A stretch of DNA of 64,000 nt from Macropodus opercularis. Its lineage: Eukaryota; Chordata; Actinopteri; Anabantiformes; Osphronemidae. Below are positions 1-12,300 of the stretch, piece by piece. A program made the position numbers and the translations under genes. The notes below the pieces were generated by a model. The model was not told the origin of the DNA. It saw only the letters and a program-made list of their open reading frames with translations, and ran no database searches. The stretch covers positions 4,222,501 through 4,286,500 of the forward strand of contig CM061091.1 in NCBI GenBank assembly GCA_030770545.1, given 5' to 3'. Within the stretch, counting starts at the first letter, position 1. The number at the start of each line of letters is the position of its first letter.

Positions 1-3000
1 ATTTTCAGGAGTCAAGTGTGTTGCTCAAGAAATTAGATGAGTTTTTGAACCCATGACAAATTCCTTAGTTGTACCTGTCAAAAGTGAAGGCTCCCTGTTG
101 GCCCTTATCAAATTCAGCAAATTCATTTTCTCTCCAGGTATAGGAGTCATGCGGTTGGAGGTTATTATTCTGTTTGTTTGTCAGCTTGTGATTTTCTACT
201 ACCAGTGAGTAGTGGCTGTTTTGCATCCAGTGCCTGTTGTCTGATGCCACCTGTTCCTTCATTACCTGGCCACGTATTATTCTGTCTTTGTGGATAGCGA
301 CTCTTGATCCGTGAGGGGGATCACACTCTGAAATATGCCTTTTCTGATTAGACTCTGAATCTAGAGAGAAATACATCCGCTTCAGATGTGAGGATATGAA
401 ATTCAGGGGTGAGGGTGAGCATGAGAGAGAGAGAGAGAGAGAATTTTTTATTTATTTTTCCATTGGAAGGAATATTTTGTCTTTTATGCCATGAAAGTCA
501 GAAAACCTAGGCTCTGGGTGTCAGTGCTGACAACATTTGCAGAGGCTGTTGCAGTGCTTTAGCGCTGCTGCCAAGACTTTTCGGTGTAGACACTGCAGAC
601 TGGGTCTCCTCCTGTGATGTCATGTAAAGCAGAGGACTCTGCTGGGAGAAGCCAGACCAGGCCAGACTTGCCTCATCTGAAGCAATGGCTCAGCGAGCAC
701 AGGCAGCCTCAGGCTTTCACAGCCCTAATGCTTACAACGTACTCTTCATTGGGTATTAGAGAAATAAAAGAATATGTGGATACACAAAGCGGAAAATGAA
801 TGTGAGCTAAATGCCAGGCCCCCTTGCTGCATACAGACCTGAGCAACAATGGTGAAGGAATATGTTGACACTAGAGGATGATGAAGTGGCAGCCTCATTA
901 AATCCATCAGACCAGTCTTACAACCAGCCCACAGAGCTGAGAACTGAAAAAGGTCACGAGATAGAAAGAAATGAAATTAGGAAGGAAAAAATTGCTATAG
1001 GTATTGGTTTAACTAATTGAAATGGCATTGAGGGAGAAGCAGCAGATGGGTCTCCTCTGGCCTGAGGTAGGGTGCTGGCTGGCTCTGATAGGATCCCATC
1101 TGAGATGCACTGTCCCTGGGGTCCATGCTGACGCCTTCCCTCATTCCCCAGACACTTCTCACAGTTATCTGCAGCTAACACACTCTCAAAAAACTTTCGG
1201 CAAGAACTTATGTGCAGTATATTTTATTTATGAATATCGGGAAATTGTATACGTGGAAAGTACCTGTTGCTGTGGAGGAGGATAAAGGCTCAAAACGGTG
1301 ACTGACTGTGGAGTACTTTGAAAAAAGGGCAGGATAAATATATAACCAGGAATTATGTAAGGTTTGCTGCAGCAGCCATGACTAACCAAACCCCAAAGCA
1401 CAAGACCACCCTTGCAAACTGCCCTCTCAATGGCACGCTTAGCTTTTCCTGTTTAAATTTTCATGAAACGCTTACAAAAACAGGACACATTTCTGTATGA
1501 ATTACTATGAGGTAGCATGAAGTAAGGCTGCACTAGAGCAAGGCCAAGGCTGTTTGTTCTGTAGCTTTATATGCATCCTCGCTTTACAGAGAACAAGACT
1601 GTTTGTTTGTGTGATTTTCTGTTTGGAGAGCTCTGCTTTAGTAAAACAAGGAGCCGAGTAGACCTGGAGAGCAGCTTATGTCACTTCCAGTTTCTTATAT
1701 ACAGAAGCTCTTACATTCATGCACAAAAATGTGTTCATGCAGCATCAGTCACACTGGTCACACTCATCTGTCTCTGTCACTGCGGCCTCTGCAGTTCAGT
1801 CACATTTTACATTTCTACAGCCAAACATAATATGGAAATCTAAATCAAAGCCTGAATTTGTACTGACCCTGTCAGGATGAGACATTTTGTGAAAGATGAA
1901 TCCAGGTTGTGATTATGGAGTCCTTTTCTCCCCATGTCTTTGCTTTTATGATCTTACTAATCATATCCTGACTGGCCCCTGGCTGCCTGTGTCCTTCTGT
2001 CCTGGTGGTGTTCCATGCTCTTTCCCAGCATGCACTGCCTGTAATTAAATAGGAGCCTGGTCCTCTTGACAGTGTCTGCGGCTGCTTTCTCTGCCTGACA
2101 GCCCCCTCACCCTCGTTCTCTTTCTCTACATTTGTCCCTCTGTCGCTCACTCACACACTTTCACTGCCTCTCTCTCCTTGCCTGGATGTCACACGAGAAA
2201 CTGACTCTGGCCTCTGTCTCTCAAATGATTTAATTGGATGCAAACTCAGGAGCATGGACATCAATACGGAACTATATCTGCCATAAGGCAGAGCCATTAG
2301 TCAATACTTCGCCCTCCACATGCCGAAGGCTTTTGTCAGACCTAATTACCCAGTACCGTATTCAGTGGAGCTTCACCAGTGGGGGACTGGGGCTCCTGTG
2401 GGATCTGGTTAGGATCACAGTTCATTCCCAGTGTATACAGTGGAGTTGGAAAGTTCACAAAAGCAAATATCACTCACTATTCTCCTCCATTTATTGCTGA
2501 CAGCTAAATGACTGCAGTCATAGCTGCCTGCATATTCAGCTCCACTGACTCCCGTGACTTGGAATTATTAGGATTTGAAGGTTACAGTGTTGCGTTCACT
2601 GGACATCAGATAACATAGCGTGTTTACCTGTTTCTCCTTTGTGGCGATGCACTTAGGTTTTAACAGAGGGCTGACACAGAACCGTTCTACTACGCATTAT
2701 GTACAACGTTTTGTTGTAGGTCAATTCCCAAGGGAAACACACACGCGAATGTTATTTTTAACCACACAATAAAACACGGGAATCTAATGCATGCACCTAG
2801 TAACCTTGTTTCTAAATGGCCTGTATTTGGGTTAGTGTCATATATCAGCAAACGTCCAGTTACACATAACACATCACATTGAGCAATAGAGCTTTTTCAT
2901 TTAACATTAGCTTCAGTGATGCAATGTGCAAAAACTACTGATTGAGTTGCCATGGTAGTTGCAAAAAGGTAGTTCATCAGTTTTAATTACATATATATTT

Positions 3001-3162
3001 ATTTTAGACATTAAACCATAATAAGGCATCGCAAAGCCTTCTTTATACATTTGGTTTCTACTACTTTCTACTCATCACTACGTTGTATTAACGTTAGGCA
3101 GCATACCTTTTTCCTAATGCTGTAACCATGTACTAACCTTGCAAACATGCCTGTACTTGTAG
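1..3162 (+). other. Part of a celf6 intron, upstream of the RRM2-end exon
   Basis: This is noncoding sequence ending in the acceptor ...cttgtag at 3162, so it is the 3' portion of the intron before the GASSSL exon. No RRM exon is recognisable on either strand. It holds a (GA)10 microsatellite at 423-442 and an RFX-like motif (GTTGCCATGGTAGT) from 2946. The open frames here are short, AT-rich and have no family resemblance. Confidence 0.75.
423..442. repeat. (GA)10 microsatellite
   Basis: Uninterrupted GA dinucleotide run in an intron. It has no evident function and is expected to be length-polymorphic. Confidence 0.9.
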
Positions 3163-3306
3163 GGTGCCTCGTCGAGTCTGGTGGTCAAGTTTGCAGACAC
3201 CGATAAGGAGAGGACCCTGCGCAGGATGCACCAGATGGCCGGCCAGCTCGGCATCTTCAGTCCCATGACCATCCAGTTTGGGGCCTATGGCGCCTACTCT
3301 CATGCT
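3163..3306 (+). CDS. celf6: celf6 coding exon: end of RRM2 and start of the linker
   Basis: This 144-nt exon has phase 0 at both ends. It opens after the acceptor TTGTAG and closes at the donor GCT|GTAAGT, a near-perfect 5' splice site. It encodes 48 residues starting GASSSLVVKFADTDKERT, the last beta strand and tail of RRM2, followed by the linker segment RRMHQMAGQLG and FGAYGAYSHA. The GASSSLVVKFADT signature is characteristic of CELF3-6. A substitution relative to what I recall of mammalian CELF4 is H for Q in RRMHQM. The exon is symmetrical, so skipping it would remove the RRM2 tail in frame. Confidence 0.95.
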
Positions 3307-6300
3307 GTAAGTCTCAGCCCGGCGGGGGAGGAGACGGTGAGCTTTAAAAAAAGAAAACAAAACTGTTATGGTTTGAGGTTTGAACTCACTATCTCTCCCA
3401 CCAGGCATGTGACACTCCCAGCGAACTCCTTAAGTGATTCACACTGTTAAACTGCTGTTTGATGCTGCACAGCTTTTCATTTTGTGCCCTGTTCTATTCC
3501 TCCGTTCGTCTACAGATGATGTGTATAATGTATGTTCAACGCTGGCTTTCTTTTAATGAGTTTGTCTGTGATGTTTACTGCCAAACCAAGCATTTCCTCT
3601 ACTTACACATATTCCTTTACACACAAGTCAGGCAGACGCCATCGCAGACTTACCCCCCCACCCCTTCTATGCCACCCCACCCCCACTTCATATTCACACA
3701 TGGAAGTCACAGCCAGAGTCTGTGAGATTTTGCACTCACACAGTAGCTAACAACTCACCGCGACAGGTGAGAATCGCCTACTCACACACAATCTCTCCAT
3801 TAACTGTGCCAATGCACACCCCTTTTTTCTGTCACGCATATATACATGCACAACACATATAGATACGCATAGTCTGGTAATATTCAGTACCAAGCCTTCA
3901 TGTCGTGTCAGTGTAACGAGCACAAGGCCAGTCTGGTGTTAGCGGTAACTGGGAAGCAACGCTGCAGGGCAACAAAGGCCACTCTGTTCAAGAACAAGGC
4001 ATGGGCCAAACAAACAGAGATGTGAGAGTAAACATGCTCTGGTCCTGCGGCTATTTCACCCTCCTTTCCTTTTCTGTCCTTCCTTCCATCCTTCTCTCCC
4101 CACTGCTATTTAATCCTACAGCAGATGATGCAACAGCAAGCCGCCCTGATGGCAGCGACGCAAGGGTCCTACCTGAACCCCATGGCAGCCATCGCTGCCG
4201 CTCAAATGCAGCAAATGGCAGCTTTCAATGTCAACGGTCTGGTGGCTACTCCCATGACACCATCCTCAGGTATAAACTAACAGACCCACACACAGAAACC
4301 AACTAATGCACATAACATGCAAGCGCACACACACGCAGGGCTTCCATTTCTCAATTCAGTCCAGGAACATTTTCATCATTAGCAAGAATTATCGAGGCAG
4401 TACTAATATATTCATTCTAGCTCCCTCTGCTTTTGCCCTTGTTACATTTTTAAGATGTTCTAGGCTCCGTTTTCTGGGCTGAAGCAGACCTTGCCAGTGT
4501 TGCATAAAAGAAAGTGAAGCCTTGTAGGGAGTAAGGCATGATGGGAGAAGATGTACAGTGTTTCTTGACAGTCATTGGCAGCCACATTATAGCCTCTCTT
4601 TCCTCCTCTCTCTCATTATCTCTCACGCTCTGTCTGTCGCTTATTCTCTCCCTCTGTGTCTCTGTGACAGTGTGTGTTTTCTGGGAACACAGCCAATCCG
4701 ATGACATTGGATGCAGAGTCCTTGGCTTATACAATATAAGAGCAAAGATTTGTGCGAGATAATCCCAGACCCTGGTCTGAACTATCTTTTTGGCCCTTGT
4801 CAGGAGGAGCTTTGATGGCTCGACACTAAGTAGGCAGGCCGCCTGAAGGCAGGGTCATTGCAAATGTATTAAATAAAGTGGCTTGACGCTGCACCTGGCA
4901 TTTGTAATCCACAGGCCTACACATACCAGGTAATGCCTATCCCACATAATCCTACATGACTTAAATGCCCTTCACTTGGATTAGAAAAATAATAAAAATC
5001 TATTGATGCAAAAGGGTACTGACAAGGTGACAGACAGAGAAGTTCAGCACAAAGAGTTCGGAGAAGACACACAGGGCTTTAGCATTTTAACATAATGTAC
5101 GTTAAAGTACCTTTTCTTGGTGATCGTTGTGTCTTCAAGACTACAGTTATGTGCTTTAAGTGAGAGAATGCTTTTAAACATGGGTGTGAGGGAAGGGTCA
5201 TTTTCTGATTGTCTGAGTGCTACCTTTGTTATTTTGTACTGGGATGGTTAATGAGTGCCTTCCCATGTGCACTACATGAGCTGTACTCTTGCATAGTTCA
5301 GGCTGAAGTGGTGCCAATTTGTTGCAAACAAAATTGTACCGTAATTGCAGGTCAAACGACACATTTGAGCTCCTGAGGACAGAGTGAAAAATGTTACAGT
5401 TTGCTACAAATACACTTCATAGTACTCTGGAGTCAGTGCACCCTGTGGTTCCTGTGATGACTCTGTGTCTATTTGTAGGCACCAGCACACCTCCGGGCAT
5501 CTCTGCCACAGCCGTGCCCAGCATAGCCACCCCAATCGGGGTCAATGGATTCAGCGCCCTCCCGCCTCAGAGCAACGGACAGCCCACTTCTGAGCCCATC
5601 TACACCAACGGTATTCATCCCTACCCAGGTGAGCCAATCAAAGTGTACATCAAAGAAACATGAGATCTATTTGTAACATACCGCAACGAGACAGCTGCTC
5701 TGACCCCGGCACTTGCTATGCATTGCTGCTTGTACCTATGGTGATCTGTGTTAGATTATTCTCCAGTGCTGCACTTGATCTGAACGTGAACATCATACAA
5801 CTGTCACAAATCAACTTCAACATGTCAGTCGTGACAAACTGAATTATATCACATACTGTAGGACTGTTTAAAGGATGACAAGAGTCCTTTTTACTTCACG
5901 CTCTGACATCTTTTCCTGATCAGACCTGAAGCGTTTAAGGCTTGAGGGTCAATCAGCAGAGTCTGTGGCACATTTCTGAGCAGCAGGCCTTGGTATCATG
6001 ATGAATCCATCAGTTCATCCATCAGTCCATTATGGTTAATTTGATGTGTCTCAGCCCATCCTCAGCTTCTTAATGCTGTCTGGGACTGATTCCTGAAGAA
6101 CTGACAGACACACACTCCCCGTTTTTGCATTATGCAAAGGCAGCTGCAACTGTAATGAACTACAAAGTGGTTTGTTTGGCATGGCGTAAATATTTGATGC
6201 AAACATCTGGGGTGCACAGGCATTTTGAAGAACTGAGAGGCATGACAACCTAAATTTCTTCCACTTGTACTGTATGTGATCTTTTGCACACCTAAGCCAA

Positions 6301-9300
6301 TTTCTGTCTTTAACATACTCTCTATATCTTGCTTCATCTTTGTATCTGTCATGACCATCTTCCCGTTGTGGCTTTTCATTCCTAATCCTCCTTGTCACCT
6401 CCTTTCTCTGTCTCTCTATCTGTATCTCTGCAGCACAGAGTCCAACAGTGACCGACCCTCTCCAACAGGCTTATGCTGGCGTCCAGCACTACGCAGGTGA
6501 TCTGTCTCTCCTATCTCCTCGACTCTCTCACTTTCTCCATCTGTCTCTTTCCCTTCCCTCCTCTGCCTCTCTGTTTGTCACACCAGCAGACACTATGACA
6601 GGTAGTGATAGCCAGACGACCAGAGAATTTCCACGCAGATTAGGCTACTTTGCTTTAGGATTGCAAAAGGATTTTCAGTTGACTTGATTATACAGGAAAA
6701 ACAAACAAACAATGCGAGCGGAGGATGTGAACCTGCCTTAGCCGCCAACATAAGAGATGACCCAGACCTCTCTAACCTGACACCAGCTCTTACCAACACT
6801 GCTACGTGTCTAGTTGAGCTTTGAGCTCTAGTTGATCCGCTCTCTGCTCCTTTGCTATGCTCTTTGTGTGGTGAACCACCAGCCCAGGGTCTCGCACATA
6901 ATGCAATTTATTTATTCAATGTCTAGAGGATGCAAATGAACAATGGAATAATGATTTGAGTTTTGTTATGTCAAATATGAAAATGGAGATGTGAAAAATT
7001 CCACTCTGGTTCTCCCTTTGCAACAGCAGCCTACCCTGCCGCCTATGCGCCAATCAGCCAAGCGTTCCCCCAGCAACCAACCATCATTCCCCAGCAACAG
7101 AGGGAAGGTAAGAGCGAGCAAGCGCGCCCACCCAAGATAAAAGGTGATAATTGCCATGTTCCATTCTGATGTAGCTACGCTGCTTTGAATTAGCGAGGGA
7201 GGGAAAAAGCTGGCTGGGGAAAATGTGAGAAAAAGGCTCCCCATTTAAAGCGAAGAACATTAGCAGTGAGATGGAAAGTTACTCTGTCATTATTCAAAAA
7301 CTGCACTAATTCAAACTCACAGTGTTGGACTGCTTAATCAGTCCATTACAATGTGTTTAAGTGGTTATAAATATTCATCAGATTAATTAGCTGCATGCAT
7401 AATAATTTATTACCATTCCTAGTGTAGTGTTCATTCTTATGCCACTGCATCAGATGTAATAAAGCCTGGGATATACGGTGAAGGTAAATCGCTTTTTTTG
7501 ACCATTCGTCAGTCTCAATTATTAATCTATATGATTTTACTGTACGAGACAGCTCAGAGTGGCATTAATATTCAATATAGGAAGTCTTAACTTGAGTGTT
7601 TCCAACATCCCCTGAAAATGGTTTAGTTTATTTAGCTAAACTGGGGTCATTCTGCTGAACAACAAATGAAGACGCAGACCCTCTCTCTCCCACACACAAG
7701 CAGCTGTTACAGTACATGCATCCCGTGTCTTATTGTTATCTTGGAACTCTGACATCATTAGCAGGAGTTCCAGATAAAGTCATGCTAAGGTACATGCAAA
7801 AGACAAAAGCACACACACGAAGGCAAACACGCAGATGCTGCTATTCTTAGTTGAGCCTGTGGCCTGCCTGGGTTCTGGCTGCTCTCCCAGTCTGTCTCAG
7901 TCCACTGCCATAGTCTGCTGCCCTGCCATTTAACAAGAGACGCCTAAACCTGAACGCACAGCCGCAGCCTCCCGCTGTCGGCTCGCAATAACAACACCTT
8001 CTGTCACTCACCGTGAGAGAAAATCCCCAAATATCATTCTAACTACGGAAAACTTTACTGTATGTTTGTACATGTAAGGACGTTTCTAAGCATTGTTTGC
8101 ACTACAACAGCGTTACCTTAAAAGTTGACATGTTACACATCCTTTGCACAATATTTGCAAAATATACTTGATTTTTGTAACTGCAGTGAAGTCTGCGCTG
8201 CAACGTCATGCGCATATCCAGTGAGCACATTGCCGATAAAAACAGTAATACACAGCAGAAATATTTTAGTTTGATTCCAATTAAAAAAAATAACAAAGCT
8301 GCCAGTCAATATGTCAGTTGGCCTTAGAATTTTTCAGGTGCTAGACCGAAGAATGCAACACTGCTCCTTCATAATTCATGCAAGTCAAACAGACGTGAAC
8401 ACTTCCAGCGGCGGGACGGTGGTTTGATGCATATTTTTTGACTTGAATTTCGCTTCGTTGTACTCATGTGTCGTGTTGTGTTATTTGCAGTACAAAAAGA
8501 CAAATGAACTGTCCTTACACACCTGTTGCTTACACTTCATTCCCTCAAAAAAGCTCATTTTGAAAGCATAAGCTCTCTATAAAAAACTAAACCTAAACAG
8601 ACAGAACTAAAATTCATTCTTGAACCGAGAAAAAAAAATCTCTGCAGTCAACCTCCGTGTGTGTGTGTGTGTGTCCTCTATCTTGCCAAACAGCACTACA
8701 GCCAGCCACCACCGCAGCCCTCTTATCAGCGCTCTCACCAGCCCTAGTCTCATCTAGTCATGCTATCACCCTGAGCAATGAGACAGGAGTGAATGCCTGC
8801 TAGCCAGGCAGCCAGCTGCAAGCGTACTGTCCCTTGGTCCATCACATCTCTCTCTCTCTTCAGTTCATTTCTCCCTTTATCCAGATTGGCCTGTACACTG
8901 TGTGGCAGCTGGGTGGATGAGTGTGGAGGGATGGAGAGAGATTGGAAGACAGTCCTACTGTCACACAGTAATTGGGGCAAAAACTTGGCTTATGTCTTAA
9001 TGCTCCGCCTCCTCCTCCTTCTCTCTGCTGCTCTGTATCTCAGTTTCTCAATTTAACCATCTCCATGTTTTCTTTCAATCATCCTCTGTCTTTTTTCTTC
9101 TTCCTGTCGTCGTATTTATTTAAATTTTTTTTTTTTTTATCACTGGCTGTTTTTCTTTTTTAGTTGCCCTATTTCTGCTTCTCTGGGGTTGTTTACATTT
9201 ATGTTGTTTTTGCCAGCACATTATAGGGCAGAATAGTGAAAATATAGCCGTATGACATCAATTGTCATCCCCCACCCGTCTATCCAGTTATTTTGTGAAA

Positions 9301-12300
9301 TGGAGGCTGACTGAACAGACGGTTTCAACAGTGCAAAAATTGGATTATAGTCTATTTGAACAACAACAACCAGGTACCTTAAGCAATATTTGTGCCACAT
9401 GTAACTCTTGTGATCCTTGGCTTTTTGACTTGATTGCTTTATTAAGTCTTTTTCCAGTCATGTTTCTGCGGCCGCTCGCTTGCTGGGAATCTCCTGTTTG
9501 TGATCCCATATAACCCCCCCTGTTGTCTTTCTCATCATCAGGGCCAGAAGGTTGCAACCTGTTTATTTATCACCTGCCCCAGGAGTTCGGAGATGCAGAG
9601 CTCATGCAAATGTTCCTGCCTTTTGGCAACGTCATCTCTGCCAAAGTCTTTGTGGACAGAGCGACCAATCAGAGCAAATGTTTTGGTAAGTAAAATATCA
9701 TTTTCAGCAACTAGTTGTTATTTTCTTTTATTCCAAGCTGCAATTGACATTTTAATTTAGGTTGTATTATGTGTCATGCGTTATGTGAGACAGGTGAGTC
9801 AGTAGTGAGGATGTGGGGCAACTCACACATGCATATGGGATATGGGGTAAGAACTGAAACACCAAACACTCTAATAATCATCTAAAATCACACAGACCAA
9901 ACCCACCATGAAATGCTCATCCAGCTCCGGACCCAAAGATCCTTCTGGGATTGTTGTTTGCTTCACACATCTATTTAGATAAGTGTGTGTCACCATCTCT
10001 ATTCCGCCATGTCCAATACAATCAGGATTCATTTACCCTGCTCTGTCACTCAGCCTCCTTTACTTCAGGAAAAAAAAAAACATTTCCCAGACCCCGAGCT
10101 TCCAAAATCTTTGAGTAGTGTCCCGCTACCCCTCCCCACCTCTCACCTCCCACGTAGCAAACCAGTTCATCAGGGTGGAGGCGGTGCAGGTGGAATCCAC
10201 GGGCTTAAAGAGATAATAATAGACTGGTGTGGACCTTTCTGTTGATTCAGTTGGACAGCAGCACCCAGGAGACAGGCAGGGAGAGGGAGAGAGAGACTCC
10301 CAGCATTGGCTTTCTTTCAGTTTCTCTTCAACATGGCATGTCTATGAGGCTGCCTCCCTCTCTTTCCCTCAGCTCGCTCTCTCTCCCGTGTGCTCTACTC
10401 TAAACATATGCCACTCACTATCACTATCCGTCAGTCAACAAGGGGGAAGGACAAAGGGGCGGTGACCTCATCAGTCTCAGTGGCTTATTTTCCACAGCTA
10501 GTAATTAAGATCTTGGCTGAAAAGCACAATTTAACCCATGATTCTTTTGTGGAGTTTTATTCACTCATTTCTCTCTCTCCTTTTATAGCAGCTGCCCCTG
10601 GGCTCTTTTGTAAGAAATTAACAAATTAGGCAGAAGATGTGGTGCGTTAAAGAGGATAACTTATTAGGCCTCCAAGAACTTGAACGCTTCGTCTTACAAT
10701 GTGTGAATTTAGCTACGATCGTGTGCCTAATAGGCACCGCAGACTCACAGACGCGTAGCCTTGCACTTGCACGCAGTTGTAGAAGTAAGGGAAATAGCAC
10801 ATACACAAGTAAACTAGTGAACTGCTGATTATGAAGCAAACTGTAGAAGAAATGACCTCTCCCACACTGGTGTCATGAACAAGCCCTGGAGGATTACAAA
10901 CAAAGGACGAATGATCTCACTAGGAACTGAAGACAACATTTAAAGCAACATTCCAATATGTATTCCAGTATTTACTCACAATCTATATATTCCTACTGTC
11001 CTTGGTACAGAGCAGGTCATCGTGTGTATGTAACATATTTAACTCAATAACAAAATGAGTTGAAAAAGATTTAGCAAAATGGTGGGCACAGCTGAACGGG
11101 AATAAAACTGCTCGGCCTGATTTCACCACAGCACAGGTGAACTAGATTTTGGGACATTCAGAGAGGAGATAATCAGACATCACTCTTCATGGAGTGTTTA
11201 CAGAGAAGCTTGAAAATATTAATATGAGGAAAAGGTCACTGGAGGAGCACTCGAAGTATATTCCAATAAAGCATGTGTTTCTGGCGTAGGATTTGGAGCA
11301 GACTCCAAAAGGATGGATCACTGTCAGTTCAGACAGACGTCTGTTTAGTTTGACATAGACACGTGTGCAGGCGTGATGATGAAAGATCTGGGGATTTTTC
11401 AGATGTTTCAGTTTGAAGACATTAATAAATAAGATAATAGGTTAGAGAAACCCAAGATAAAACAGCAGCAGCTCATGGTAGTGCTCATATTAACGTGAAA
11501 TACATACTTTAATAGACTGTTATGCTTTAATGAAAAATCGAAAGAGCATCCATTAGGCTATGGTGGACACCCTGCTCATTCACTGCTGAGGAGATTTATG
11601 GTAGTGTTTAATTCAACCTGGGAATATATGGAAACGACATTACCCTTAATCCTCTACGTTCAGTCACTCAATATTGACTTTTAAAAGTGATCAAAGCTTA
11701 CCTTGTTAAGTGGAATTAGCTGGATTTAGCCTGAAATGAATTTCAAAAGGTCTTTTGGAGAATGGACTGACACTTACCGCTACGATAGGTGACAGGATGA
11801 AAAAAATATAAACATGAGATTCACAGTAGCTAAAGGGTTACTTATTTATTATTTTCTTTATTACGTTTTCTACCCGAGCTGTAGATATATAATCAACACA
11901 CGAGTGTGCAGCACGTGAGCCTCCCATGACAACTCCTGACTGCTAAGCAGCTCCAGTGGATCACCTGGAGGTGACTAACTTGTTCAAAGGGAGTTGAGTG
12001 GTACAGTAATTACAGCAGGGAAGCAGACACAGGTTTTGTCAGCCTAAGAGGATATTTGAACCAAGGCGTCGTCATCAGACTACAGTCTACCCTGCATTAG
12101 TGGGGGAGAAGCTGTTCATAGCACCAAACAGCATTAGCACACATCATCATTACATATAAACCCCCTTTTTTAGGGCAACGTGAGACTCAGCATTCTCTGC
12201 TGCTCTGTCGAACTCTTGACTTGCATTACGCCCACTGTCACTGAAGCAGCAGCGAGAGCCATACCTCAAAAACTAGCAGCACAGCTCCACGCAGTCAATC

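Larger units (their letters stand above)
7108..9541 (+). other. celf6 intron (about 2.4 kb) with a possible alternative exon
   Basis: A GT/AG intron before the RRM3 exon. It contains a (GT)9 run at 8657-8674, T-rich tracts near 9120-9160, and an acceptor-like site at 8691-8693 that opens a frame-compatible sequence. The rest is unremarkable AT-rich DNA. Confidence 0.8.

Noticed and set aside
3459..3750. Acceptor-like CTACAG|ATGATG with an open frame in the celf6 intron
   Set aside because: It mimics the true exon start, but the following peptide is Cys/Tyr/Pro/His low-complexity with no CELF resemblance, and no fitting donor is evident.
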